Below are positions 1 through 8,820 of a stretch of DNA of 64,000 nucleotides, piece by piece; the first letter of the stretch is position 1, and each line of letters opens with the position of its first letter. Where the stretch lies: positions 310,001 through 374,000 of the forward strand of contig NZ_JACYFJ010000001.1 of assembly GCF_014855495.1 (NCBI RefSeq), given 5' to 3'. Origin of the DNA: Euzebyella saccharophila. Lineage in GTDB: Bacteria > Bacteroidota > Bacteroidia > Flavobacteriales > Flavobacteriaceae. Position numbers and translations under genes: made by a program. The notes under the pieces were generated by a model. It did no database searches and was not told the origin of the DNA. It was given only the letters and a program-made list of their open reading frames with translations.

Positions 1-570
1 AGGTGGCGTTTTTGGCAAGGTAAAACTGAACAATCCCAGAATAGCCGAGGAGACAGCAGCCATTAAAAATGTATTGCGTAACAGCCCTTCTGAAATTCCT
101 CCTTGGGAATCCCAATTCAATAAACTGATCAATAGGCCTGCCGTAATCCATCCAGCGGTACCAAAAACCCGTACAAAGGAGAACTCTTTTGCGGGATCCT
201 TCATTTGCCCAAAAGAAACAGAATTGACCAATGCCAAGGTAGACATGTACAAAATCATGTAAACCAACAAATAAGGAAAAAAGCCTTCAAAGCTATCGGC
301 TCTGTATAGCATGAACATTAATATGGCCCCCACCAGATGGACCAGCCCCAAGATTCTTTCGGCATTAAAAAACCGGTCTGCAATCAACCCAATAATAAAA
401 GGTGAAAGAATGGCTCCCCAGGATTGGGTAGAATAGGCCAATGCTATTTGGGACCCATTCGAGTCCAAAGTATTGGGTAAATAGATTCCCAAGGTTACGA
501 ACCAACTTCCCCAGATGAAGAATTCAAGAAACATCATCAAGGAAAGTTGGATGCGTATGTTTGTACCCAT
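1..570 (-). CDS. Nucleoside/sugar MFS permease (NupG-like), C-terminus cut by window
   Basis: Reading leftwards from an ATG at 570, 190 codons stay open to the window edge, so only the N-terminal half of a roughly 400-residue transporter is present. It starts MGTNIRIQLSLMMFLEFF and contains WGSWFV and about five or six hydrophobic helices, with a short GLIADRFF loop after the second helix typical of MFS carriers. This matches the nucleoside:H+ symporter branch of the major facilitator superfamily (inner-membrane uptake by proton symport). The DinB gene stop lies 3 bases upstream, so the two are probably co-transcribed. Flavobacterial relatives often sit beside sugar isomerase and oxidoreductase genes, as here, so the substrate may be a sugar derivative rather than a nucleoside (inference). 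Confidence 0.75.
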   Translation of the reverse strand, partial: MGTNIRIQLSLMMFLEFFIWGSWFVTLGIYLPNTLDSNGSQIALAYSTQSWGAILSPFIIGLIADRFFNAERILGLVHLVGAILMFMLYRADSFEGFFPYLLVYMILYMSTLALVNSVSFGQMKDPAKEFSFVRVFGTAGWITAGLLISLLNWDSQGGISEGLLRNTFLMAAVSSAILGLFSFTLPKTPP

Positions 571-573
571 GGG

Positions 574-1017
574 TTATCGCTTATAGAAAATATAATCCAA
601 GGCCAAAGGCTCTAAACCATTTTGCCTTAAATCCATCATGATTTGACCGCGATGATGGGCAGAATGGTTAATAATGTGAAATAATATATCCTGAACTGTA
701 TTCGCAAACAACCTGCCCTCAGAACTTTCATAGCTTATGCGCTTCTCAAAGTTATACGTATGGGAGGTGATATCAAAAGTGGCGCGTTGATTTTCGTAAT
801 GAATTTCTTCCCATGTATTGGGGTCATGAATATCAAATACATTAAAAGCACTTTTTTCTTCCCTCAATCTAGCATTCCAAATGTGGTGTGCGTTCAGTAC
901 ATGGCTAAACAATTCCTTGCTTTTTACGGGCACGGAATCAAGCTCATCACAATAGGCAATGAGTTTTTTGTTACAAAAGAAATTGTAATCAAAAAGTTGG
1001 TTGAAAAAAGTTTTCAC
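574..1017 (-). CDS. DinB-family protein
   Basis: This 147-residue protein has the DinB/YfiT four-helix-bundle pattern: a histidine pair in the second helix (NAHHIWNAR, about residue 43-51) and the C-terminal HSAHHRGQI motif near residue 118-126. Together these normally hold a divalent metal. DinB-like proteins are metal-binding, and some are thiol-dependent transferases or detoxification enzymes; the substrate here is unknown. Length is normal for the family. It lies between a TIM-barrel sugar protein and an MFS permease on the same strand, with short gaps (35 and 3 bases), so it is likely part of that transcript. Confidence 0.75.
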   Translation of the reverse strand: MKTFFNQLFDYNFFCNKKLIAYCDELDSVPVKSKELFSHVLNAHHIWNARLREEKSAFNVFDIHDPNTWEEIHYENQRATFDITSHTYNFEKRISYESSEGRLFANTVQDILFHIINHSAHHRGQIMMDLRQNGLEPLALDYIFYKR

Positions 1018-1052
1018 TTTGTTAGGTCAATGCGATTTATTACAAATGGGAA

Positions 1053-2048
1053 CTAGCCTAATTTTTTGGAGGCTTCGATCAACAATTCCTTTGTAGCCAA
1101 AATACCGGCCTCCTCATCCAATTCGCTACCCTCGTACTCAACTCCTATATAACCGGTATAGCCATGATCCTTTACGATTTTGAGCATTTTCACATAGTCT
1201 ATTTCGGTTTCGTTGCCCTCGGCATCAAAATCATGGGATTTGGCACTTACCGCCTTTGCATGTGGCATAAGCTCTTCCACACCTTTATATATATCATACA
1301 TTTCGGCGCAATCCCAAGTGCCTTCTTTACGCTTAATACAGAAATTTCCAAAATCTGGAAGGGTACCACAGTTATCCAATTCAACTTTCTCCATTACCTG
1401 GGCGTGAAGTGCCCCATTAGATGAAAGTCCGCCGTGGTTCTCCACCAAGACATTTATATTCTTTGTTTTTGCATACGTACTCAATTTGGTGAGTCCGTCT
1501 ACAGAATTGGCTATCCATTCTTCAGGATCATTGCTACCGTTAAGGTTTACCCGTATCGCGTGGCAGCCCATGGCAGCAGCAGCATCTACCCACTTTTTAT
1601 GTTTTTCTATCGTCTCGTTTCTTTCTGTTTCATCAGTTACTGCCAGATTTCCTTGACCATCGATCATGATCAACACATTTTCCATTCCATGTTTTTCGGC
1701 CTCTGCATTGCACTTCTCCACAAAAGCAGCCATAGCCTCCTCGGAATAGCCGGCTTCTTCCAATTCAGGGTTGTACAATTGCGACACATACTCCAGACCG
1801 GTAAAGCCCCAATTCTTTGCTTTTTCTGCAAACGTATAAGGGTCTACGCCATCTTCACGGATCATTTTATGTATGGACCATTGGGCTAAAGAAAGCTTGA
1901 AAAAAGGTTCGGCCGCTGTTTCGGCTACCTCAGCGGTATCAGCAGCACCTTCTTCTTTTTTCTTGGTTTCCTTACAGGCATAAATACCCATAATCGATAA
2001 TGCAGCACCTGCTTTAGAACTATTGGCAATAAACTTACGTCTTTTCAT
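1053..2048 (-). CDS. Tat-exported sugar phosphate isomerase/epimerase-like TIM-barrel protein
   Basis: A 331-residue protein with a twin-arginine leader (MKRRKFIANSS) followed by a hydrophobic stretch ending GIYAC, so it is probably a Tat-exported lipoprotein. The rest is an AP-endonuclease-family-2/xylose-isomerase-like barrel: LAQWSIHKMI at the first strand, GFTGLEYVS, a metal-ligand-like LVENHGG near residue 200, a later DFGNFC segment and GYIGVEYEGSE near the end. Family members isomerise or epimerise sugars, or cleave modified glycosides, using a divalent metal. The divergent GMC dehydrogenase (140 bases away) and a second Tat barrel protein at 4.6 kb suggest a shared periplasmic sugar-oxidation route. 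Exact substrate not known. Confidence 0.8.
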   Translation of the reverse strand: MKRRKFIANSSKAGAALSIMGIYACKETKKKEEGAADTAEVAETAAEPFFKLSLAQWSIHKMIREDGVDPYTFAEKAKNWGFTGLEYVSQLYNPELEEAGYSEEAMAAFVEKCNAEAEKHGMENVLIMIDGQGNLAVTDETERNETIEKHKKWVDAAAAMGCHAIRVNLNGSNDPEEWIANSVDGLTKLSTYAKTKNINVLVENHGGLSSNGALHAQVMEKVELDNCGTLPDFGNFCIKRKEGTWDCAEMYDIYKGVEELMPHAKAVSAKSHDFDAEGNETEIDYVKMLKIVKDHGYTGYIGVEYEGSELDEEAGILATKELLIEASKKLG

Positions 2049-2188
2049 TAATTTGGATTAGTTTGTTGTTTTAGAAGTATTTGGAGTTAATTTACGCACG
2101 AATATGCGATTCCATTAAGGTATACGGCGAATAAATGTAGAAAATTAATTTAATATTTAATAAATTTAGGGACTAAACAATTCTGTAG

Positions 2189-3901
2189 ATGAGTAAATTT
2201 TATTACAACGAAGAAAGCGATTCGTACGATGCCATTGTGGTAGGTACCGGAATCAGTGGTGGTTGGGCCGCAAAGGAACTTTGTGAAAACGGACTCAAGA
2301 CGCTGGTTTTGGAACGTGGTAGGATGGTAAAGCATATTGAAGACTACGAAACCGCGAACAAAGACCCCTGGGATTTTCCTAATGCCGGAAAGGCAACACA
2401 GGAAATCATTGCAAAACAGCAAAAGCAACATAGAACGGGCTATACCACAAGCCAAGCGAGCCATATGTGGTTTGTGAACGATTTGGAACACCCTTATAAT
2501 GAAATAAGACGCTTTGATTGGATGCGTGGGTACCATGTGGGTGGTAGATCGTTGCAATGGGGGCGTCAAAGTTACCGTTGGAGCGACATTGATTTTTCTG
2601 CCAACCAGAGAGAAGGCATTGCCGTAGATTGGCCGGTAAGGTATAAGGATATTGCTCCTTGGTACTCCAAAGTAGAAAATTACATTGGTGTAAGTGGGGA
2701 GGCACTTAACCTACCACAATTACCGGATAGTGATTTTCTTCCAGCAATGGACCTTAACTGCGTTGAGGAACATTTTAAGAGCAAGGTAACCGAATCTTTT
2801 GACGGACGTGCCGTGACCGTTGGCCGTGTAGCTCATATTACCGGAGATAAAACATTTGACGGTAGAACCAAATGCCAGTTTAGGAACAGATGTATTAGAG
2901 GTTGTCCTTTTGGTGGGTATTTCAGTAGTTTATCCTCTACCCTTCCTGCAGCGGAAGCTACCGGAAATATGACTTTAAGACCAGATTCTATCGTCCACGA
3001 AGTGATGTACGACCCAGATACAAAAAAAGCTACGGGCGTAAAAGTGATAGACAGGGTAACCAAGGAACATTATGAATTTAAGGCCAAGGTAATATTCCTT
3101 TGTGCTTCTGCTATTGCGTCCACTTCTATATTAATGCAATCCAAGTCCGACCGTTTCCCAAATGGAATGGGCAATGATTCCGATCAGTTAGGACGTAATA
3201 TCATGGACCACCACTTAGGTGTGGGGGCCAGCGGTAGTTTTGAAGGTTTTGATGACAAATACTATAAAGGTAGAAGACCCAATGGTGTTTATATTCCTAG
3301 GTTCAGAAACCTTGGTGGAGCTTCGGACAGAAAGGACTATAAGCGCGGCTTTGGGTACCAGGGTGGTGCCAGCAGGGGAGACTGGGAAGAAACCGTTGCG
3401 GAACTAGCTTATGGTAAAGATTTAAAGGAAAGTATCCTTAAACCAGGCGGTTGGAGAATGGGAATAGGTGGTTTTGGAGAGGTTCTTCCTTACCAAGACA
3501 ACAGGTTCACCTTGGATTATGAAAAATTGGACCAATGGGGTCTTCCTACCGTAACCTTTGATGCCGATTTACAAGAAAACGAATTCAACATGCGTAAGGA
3601 CATGCAGGCTTCTGCGGTAGAGATGTTGGAAAAAGCAGGCTTCAAAGATGTAAAAGGCCACGATGGCCCTACAGGATTAGGTCTTGGAATTCACGAAATG
3701 GGAACTGCCCGTATGGGACGCGATAGAAAAACATCCGTCCTAAACGGAAACAATCAATTACATGACGTACCAAACGTTTATGTAACAGATGGTTCTTTTA
3801 TGACCTCGGCCAGTTGTGTGAACCCATCTTTAACCTATATGGCTTTCACCGCCAGAGCCGCCAACCATGCGGTAAGCGAACTTAAAAAAGGAAACATATA
3901 A
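2189..3901 (+). CDS. GMC family FAD-dependent oxidoreductase (large subunit)
   Basis: A 570-residue glucose-methanol-choline oxidoreductase. The ADP-binding fold sits near residue 11-35 (VVGTGISGGWAAKEL, then LVLERG). The C-terminal GMC domain has the catalytic-histidine segment GIHEMGTARMG near residue 500, and the closing VTDGSFMTSASCVNPSLTYM block carries the second catalytic position (Asn). It oxidises a sugar or alcohol hydroxyl with FAD and passes electrons on rather than to oxygen. It has no leader of its own. The next gene encodes the small Tat-exported subunit and overlaps it by one base (TAATG), which suggests a complex exported by a hitch-hiker mechanism, as in glucoside 3-dehydrogenase and gluconate 2-dehydrogenase. 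Substrate is inferred only as a sugar or glycoside. Confidence 0.88.
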   Translation: MSKFYYNEESDSYDAIVVGTGISGGWAAKELCENGLKTLVLERGRMVKHIEDYETANKDPWDFPNAGKATQEIIAKQQKQHRTGYTTSQASHMWFVNDLEHPYNEIRRFDWMRGYHVGGRSLQWGRQSYRWSDIDFSANQREGIAVDWPVRYKDIAPWYSKVENYIGVSGEALNLPQLPDSDFLPAMDLNCVEEHFKSKVTESFDGRAVTVGRVAHITGDKTFDGRTKCQFRNRCIRGCPFGGYFSSLSSTLPAAEATGNMTLRPDSIVHEVMYDPDTKKATGVKVIDRVTKEHYEFKAKVIFLCASAIASTSILMQSKSDRFPNGMGNDSDQLGRNIMDHHLGVGASGSFEGFDDKYYKGRRPNGVYIPRFRNLGGASDRKDYKRGFGYQGGASRGDWEETVAELAYGKDLKESILKPGGWRMGIGGFGEVLPYQDNRFTLDYEKLDQWGLPTVTFDADLQENEFNMRKDMQASAVEMLEKAGFKDVKGHDGPTGLGLGIHEMGTARMGRDRKTSVLNGNNQLHDVPNVYVTDGSFMTSASCVNPSLTYMAFTARAANHAVSELKKGNI

Positions 3902-4548
3902 TGGATAGAAGAAAAGCACTTAGAAACATGGGGTTGGCCCTTGGGTATACCGTTGCCACCCCAACACTTATAAGTATAGTTGAAAGCTGTAAGCAAGAGC
4001 CATCATTTGAATGGACTCCAGACTTCTTCTCCAAGGATGAGGGGGCCGTTCTAACCAAATTGGTGGATATTATTTTGCCGAAGACGGACACTCCATCGGC
4101 ATCAGAAACACAGGTACACCTTTTCATTGATCGGTTTGCACTGGAGGTGATGGATGAGAAGCAGCAGAATTTTGTAAAGATGTCTATTGGCAGATTTATA
4201 GAAAAAGCGCTGAAGGATTCCGGAAAAGAAAAAGGTGGCGAGCTATCTGCAGAAGAACTGGAACCCGTACTTGCCGAAGCACTAAGCGTAAGCAAAGAGG
4301 ATGAAGCCAAAAATTTTGAAGCCATTAAACAATACCATGAGGCCGTTGCCGAAGGCAAGGAACCTTTGTTGGACGATGGAATTTCAAGATTCGCTTTTGC
4401 CAATAATTTAAGGGGACTAACCATTATGGGATATAAGACCTCAGAATATGTAGGAGAAAATGTATTGGCTTATTTACCTGTTCCAGGAGAATTTATAGCC
4501 TGCGGAGATCTGCAGGAACTTACTGGCGGTAAGGCTTGGTCCTTATAA
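3901..4548 (+). CDS. Gluconate 2-dehydrogenase subunit 3 family protein
   Basis: A 215-residue small subunit starting MDRRKALRNMGLALGY, a twin-arginine-type signal, then a largely helical domain typical of the Gluconate_2-dh3 family (segment EWTPDFFSKDEGAVLTKLVD, TDTPSASE, and a closing GYKTSEYVGEN with LPVPGEFIACGD). It pairs with the upstream GMC flavoprotein; the start codon overlaps the upstream stop. The family role is to carry the flavoprotein through the Tat system and stabilise it. No heme motif (CxxCH) is seen, so electrons must leave through a cytochrome encoded elsewhere. Confidence 0.85.
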   Translation: MDRRKALRNMGLALGYTVATPTLISIVESCKQEPSFEWTPDFFSKDEGAVLTKLVDIILPKTDTPSASETQVHLFIDRFALEVMDEKQQNFVKMSIGRFIEKALKDSGKEKGGELSAEELEPVLAEALSVSKEDEAKNFEAIKQYHEAVAEGKEPLLDDGISRFAFANNLRGLTIMGYKTSEYVGENVLAYLPVPGEFIACGDLQELTGGKAWSL

Positions 4549-4566
4549 ACATTACAAAATCAATTT

Positions 4567-4610
4567 AAAAGGGTTAAGGTCCTATAACAACTAGCCTTGA
4601 CCCTTTTTTT
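4567..4610 (+). terminator. Intrinsic terminator after the GMC operon
   Basis: Nine-base stem GGGTTAAGG / CCTTGACCC with one G-U pair, preceded by AAAA and followed by seven T. It lies 18 bases after the small-subunit stop and before the next gene, so the following Tat barrel gene may have its own promoter or be reached by read-through. Confidence 0.75.
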
Positions 4611-4644
4611 CATCTCAACTTAAAACAGAACCGAACAAACACCA

Positions 4645-5565
4645 ATGAAACGAAGAAATTTTATCCAAAAAACCGCAATAACAGGAAGTGCCCTTTCCAT
4701 GGGAGGCTCTTTGGCCTTTGCCAACAATTCCATGCAACCGGCCACAAAACCCCATAACTTCAATCTCAAATACGCCCCTCATTTAGGCATGTTCAAAGAA
4801 CTGGCAGGAGAAGACCCTATAGACCAAATTAATTTCATGGCGGATCAAGGGTTTACCGCATTTGAAGATAACGGTATGATGAAAAGGGAGGTCTCCATGC
4901 AGACCAAAATGGGCGAAACCTTGGCCAAAAGGGGCATGACCATGGGTGTTTTTGTTGTAGATAAAGGGGGCAACATGGCCAACACCCTGGCAGCAGGCAA
5001 ACAAGAGCATCTAGACATTTTTTTAGACGGATGTAAAAGAGCCGTTGAAGTGGCCAAAAGGGTAAATGCCAAATGGATGACCGTTGTACCTGGCGGATAC
5101 CAAAGAAATCTGCCTATTGGGGTGCAGGACGGAAACGTTATTGAAGCCCTAAAACGAGGAGCGGAGATTTTGGAACCACACGGTTTAGTTATGGTATTGG
5201 AGCCACTTAGTGATTCTCCTGACCTCTATTTGCAAAACTCCGATCAGACCTATATGATCTGTAAAGGCGTAGATAGCCCTGCCTGTAAAATTTTATACGA
5301 TATATACCACCTACAGAAAACCGAAGGTCACTTGATTCATAATATGGACCTAACTTGGGATGAGATAGCCTATATACAAGTGGGGGACAACCCCGGAAGA
5401 AAAGAACCTACCACGGGTGAAATCAACTACAAAAACGTCTTTAAATGGATCCACGAAAAAGGTTTTGATGGCGTGTTAGGTATGGAGCATGGCAACTCTA
5501 AATCCGGGAAAGCTGGTGAACAAGCCGTAATTGATGCATACAAGGAAGTAGATAGTTTTATGTAG
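4645..5565 (+). CDS. Tat-exported hydroxypyruvate isomerase-like TIM-barrel protein
   Basis: A 306-residue protein with a twin-arginine leader (MKRRNFIQKTAITGSALSMG, cleavage probably after LAFA). The mature part resembles hydroxypyruvate isomerase (Hyi) within the xylose-isomerase-like superfamily: the first strand carries APHLGMFKEL, then GFTAFEDN, MTVVPGG, a metal-binding LEPLSDSPDLY near residue 187-197, ILYDIYHLQ near 218, and a closing GVLGMEHGNSKSG. Hyi interconverts hydroxypyruvate and tartronate semialdehyde in the cytoplasm. The exported leader makes that reaction doubtful here, and a periplasmic ketose or keto-glycoside substrate is more likely (inference). Confidence 0.8.
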   Translation: MKRRNFIQKTAITGSALSMGGSLAFANNSMQPATKPHNFNLKYAPHLGMFKELAGEDPIDQINFMADQGFTAFEDNGMMKREVSMQTKMGETLAKRGMTMGVFVVDKGGNMANTLAAGKQEHLDIFLDGCKRAVEVAKRVNAKWMTVVPGGYQRNLPIGVQDGNVIEALKRGAEILEPHGLVMVLEPLSDSPDLYLQNSDQTYMICKGVDSPACKILYDIYHLQKTEGHLIHNMDLTWDEIAYIQVGDNPGRKEPTTGEINYKNVFKWIHEKGFDGVLGMEHGNSKSGKAGEQAVIDAYKEVDSFM

Positions 5566-5585
5566 CCAAGGCAATTTGAAAACTG

Positions 5586-5620
5586 AAAAGCAGCTAATTA
5601 ACAAATAGCTGCTTTTTTTT
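5586..5620 (+). terminator. Intrinsic terminator
   Basis: Perfect inverted repeat AGCAGCTA / TAGCTGCT with a short AT loop, followed by eight T. It sits 20 bases after the Hyi-like gene and separates it from the restriction gene. Confidence 0.85.
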
Positions 5621-5706
5621 GTCTCCTACTGTTGTTTTTCATGAAGATGAATATTGTATTTTTAAGATTTTCCCCACAAGATTTTTAAAAAATAAAAACC
5701 GGTCAA

Positions 5707-8691
5707 ATGAGCTTATTCCAGAACTCTGTTCTAAAGAATTATTTAAAAGGATTGGAGTCCGAAAAAGTTACCCAAGCATACGAGCGATTTACAAGTCATT
5801 TCCATAATCCGGCTATTCAAGAAAACATTCGAAACTCGAAAGAGGAACAATATCAAGGCGAATTTCTGATTGACCTTTTTGTGAATGTTTTGGGCTACAC
5901 GAAAAACCCAACGCCTGACTTTAATCTCACAACGGAATTAAAAAACATAAAAGGCTCAAAAAAGACAGATGGTGCAATTCTAAAAGGCGATAAAGCACTT
6001 GCAGTTATTGAACTGAAAGGAACAAACACAACCGATTTAAGCAAAGTAGAAACCCAAGCTTTTGGATATAAAAACAACCAGCCAGGTTGTAATTATGTTA
6101 TTACTTCCAACTTTGAAAAGTTGCGTTTTTACATTGACAACGCAGTTGACTTTGAGGAATTTAATTTGTTTCAACTTTCAAAAGAGCGTTTTGATATTCT
6201 TTGGCTTTGTCTTTCATCAGAATATCTTATAAAAGACATTCCGAAAAAAATAAAAGATGAATCTTTAACACAAGAGGAAAACGTCACCAAAAAATTATAC
6301 AAAGATTACGCTTCATTTAGAAACGAGATTTTTGATGCCATCCAAAAAGAAAACCCTGAATACGACAAACTAACGTTATTTAAGAAAACACAGAAATTAC
6401 TCGACCGTTTTCTATTTATCTTTTTTGCAGAAGATAGATTGTTATTGCCTCCAAACTCTATTCGTTCTATCGTAAACCAATGGACTGAATTACGTGATAA
6501 ATATGATGAGTATTTTCCTTTGTACGACCGATTTAAAAAGTATTTCGGTTATATGAACACAGGACACAAAGGACAACAACACGATATTTTTGCCTACAAT
6601 GGTGGACTTTTTGCGCCAGACGATATTTTAGACAACATTAAAATCAATGACGATTTACTTTACAAACACACAGTAAATTTAAGTAACTACGATTTTGAAA
6701 GTGAAGTAAGCGTAAATATACTCGGACACATCTTTGAACATTCGTTAAACGACATTGACGAAATACAAGCAGAAATTCAGGGAGTTGCGCCCGAACAAAG
6801 CAAAACGAAGCGTAAAAAAGATGGAGTTTTTTACACACCAAAATACATTACCAAATACATTGTAGATAATACAGTTGGTAAACTTTGTGAGGAAAAGAAA
6901 ACTGAACTTGACATACAAGAAGCCGAATACGAAAAAGAACGTAAAGGAAGACAAAAAACTACTTTAAAAAAGTTATCTCAAAAATTAGAAAATTACAGAA
7001 AATGGTTACTGCAAATTACCATTTGCGACCCAGCGTGTGGAAGTGGTGCTTTCTTAAACCAAGCATTGGAATTTCTAATTGCGGAACATCAATACATTGA
7101 CGAATTGCAAGCCAAATTGTTTGGAGATGCAATGGTATTGAGCGAAGTAGAAAATTCCATTTTAGAAAACAATTTGTTCGGTGTAGATATAAATGAAGAA
7201 AGTGTAGAAATCGCAAAACTCTCGCTTTGGTTAAGAACTGCACAAAAAGGCAGAAAACTAACTTCATTGAATGATAATATAAAATGTGGTAACAGTTTAA
7301 TTAACGACCCAATTGTTGCAGGAGATAAGGCATTTAATTGGGAAACTGAATTTCAAGAAATATTTGAAAAGGGTGGATTTGATGTTGTAATTGGGAATCC
7401 TCCATATGTTAACATTGTTAACATAGAAAACAAACTACATAGAGATTTCTTTCAGAGTTCTTTTAAAACATATAAGAACAAATCTGATTTATACAGTTTC
7501 TTCGTAGAAAAAGAAATCCAAATTCTGAAAAAGGATGGAATCTTTGGCAACATTTTTCCAAACAGTTGGATGGGGACAAGTAGTTTCTCAAAATTTAGGA
7601 ATCACCTATTAGAAGAAACAGAACTCTTAAGTCTTGTAAAGCTACCCTCAAATGTATTTGTTGATGCTGTTGTGACAACAATTATAATGACATTTACTAA
7701 AAACAACAATACTGATGGCAATCACAAAATAGTCCTAAAAGAGTATGAAGATCATAGTTTCAAAATAATGCCTCATTATCTCTCATATGCAGACATAAAT
7801 AAAATTGAGTCAAAAACATTTTCATTTGAAGCAAGAATAGATTTAGAATCAAATATTAAGTTAGGGGATGTGGCTGAATTCTCACTTGGAGTTAAAACAA
7901 GTGATGATAAAAGATTTGTATTCCAATCTAAAGAATCAGAAAATCATCTGCCATTTTTAAGAGGTAAGAATATTTCAAAATATTTTTCATCATTTCAAAA
8001 CGAGTACATATGGTACATGCCAGACTTGATGAAAGAGAAGCCAGGTGGCAGACCTCGAATTCTTGAGCACTTTTTAAAAGATAAAATCATCATCCAAGAT
8101 GTTGCTAAGACTATTAATGCAACTATTGATAGAAACAAGTATTTAGTAAATGATACGTTGAATGTGATTCATAATATTGTTCATGAAAATATAAGTTTAG
8201 AATTTATCTTAGGAATCCTTAATTCAAAACTTATCAACATCTGGTTCGATAGAACGTTTCCTGAAGGTTTACATATCAAGATCAATCAGCTACAACAAAT
8301 ACCAATTGTGATTCCTAACAAGGATGAACTCAAATGTTGTGAAGATTTAGTAGAGGAAATCCTTAAGTTAAATAAAACTCTTGAAACCAAATCATCTAAA
8401 TATATAAACAGGGTTAAAAGTAATTTAGGTTTAGATAGGATAAGTAATAAATTGAATCAATTTTACGAATACGATTTTAAAACGTTCTTGTCCGAACTAA
8501 AAAAGAAAAAAATTAAACTTTCTCTATCTGACCAAGATGAATGGGAAGATTACTTTGATGATTACACCAAAGAAATAAACCAACTTCTAAGCCAAATAAA
8601 TACAGTTGATAATGAAATTGATAAAATGGTTTATGAATTATACGGATTAACAGAAGAAGAAATAAACATTGTGGAAGAAGCAACCTTTTAA
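5707..8691 (+). CDS. Type IIG restriction enzyme / N6-adenine DNA methyltransferase (Eco57I-like)
   Basis: A 994-residue single-chain restriction-modification enzyme. An N-terminal nuclease-like domain has E52, D88 (TDGAIL) and the E-x-K pair in IELKG (E102, K104), fitting a PD-(D/E)xK fold. The methylase part has SAM motif I DPACGSG (441-447) and the catalytic NPPY (564-567) of gamma-class adenine methylases. The C-terminal 350 residues resemble a TaqI/Eco57I target-recognition region, with coiled-coil ends. It would methylate one recognition site and cut unmodified DNA, so no partner gene is needed. It is visibly more AT-rich than its neighbours and lies alone between two unrelated genes, which suggests horizontal gain. 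The recognition site cannot be predicted. Confidence 0.88.
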   Translation: MSLFQNSVLKNYLKGLESEKVTQAYERFTSHFHNPAIQENIRNSKEEQYQGEFLIDLFVNVLGYTKNPTPDFNLTTELKNIKGSKKTDGAILKGDKALAVIELKGTNTTDLSKVETQAFGYKNNQPGCNYVITSNFEKLRFYIDNAVDFEEFNLFQLSKERFDILWLCLSSEYLIKDIPKKIKDESLTQEENVTKKLYKDYASFRNEIFDAIQKENPEYDKLTLFKKTQKLLDRFLFIFFAEDRLLLPPNSIRSIVNQWTELRDKYDEYFPLYDRFKKYFGYMNTGHKGQQHDIFAYNGGLFAPDDILDNIKINDDLLYKHTVNLSNYDFESEVSVNILGHIFEHSLNDIDEIQAEIQGVAPEQSKTKRKKDGVFYTPKYITKYIVDNTVGKLCEEKKTELDIQEAEYEKERKGRQKTTLKKLSQKLENYRKWLLQITICDPACGSGAFLNQALEFLIAEHQYIDELQAKLFGDAMVLSEVENSILENNLFGVDINEESVEIAKLSLWLRTAQKGRKLTSLNDNIKCGNSLINDPIVAGDKAFNWETEFQEIFEKGGFDVVIGNPPYVNIVNIENKLHRDFFQSSFKTYKNKSDLYSFFVEKEIQILKKDGIFGNIFPNSWMGTSSFSKFRNHLLEETELLSLVKLPSNVFVDAVVTTIIMTFTKNNNTDGNHKIVLKEYEDHSFKIMPHYLSYADINKIESKTFSFEARIDLESNIKLGDVAEFSLGVKTSDDKRFVFQSKESENHLPFLRGKNISKYFSSFQNEYIWYMPDLMKEKPGGRPRILEHFLKDKIIIQDVAKTINATIDRNKYLVNDTLNVIHNIVHENISLEFILGILNSKLINIWFDRTFPEGLHIKINQLQQIPIVIPNKDELKCCEDLVEEILKLNKTLETKSSKYINRVKSNLGLDRISNKLNQFYEYDFKTFLSELKKKKIKLSLSDQDEWEDYFDDYTKEINQLLSQINTVDNEIDKMVYELYGLTEEEINIVEEATF

Positions 8692-8820
8692 TAGCAAACC
8701 GTCTTTGAAATCTGAGTACGGAGTAACTGGTTTTTTACTGAACACTGCCCCCAAAATGTATACGGTTATTACCAAAAAGTGTTCAAGAATAATGGATGCT
8801 TACCTTACTTTTGCCAAGGT

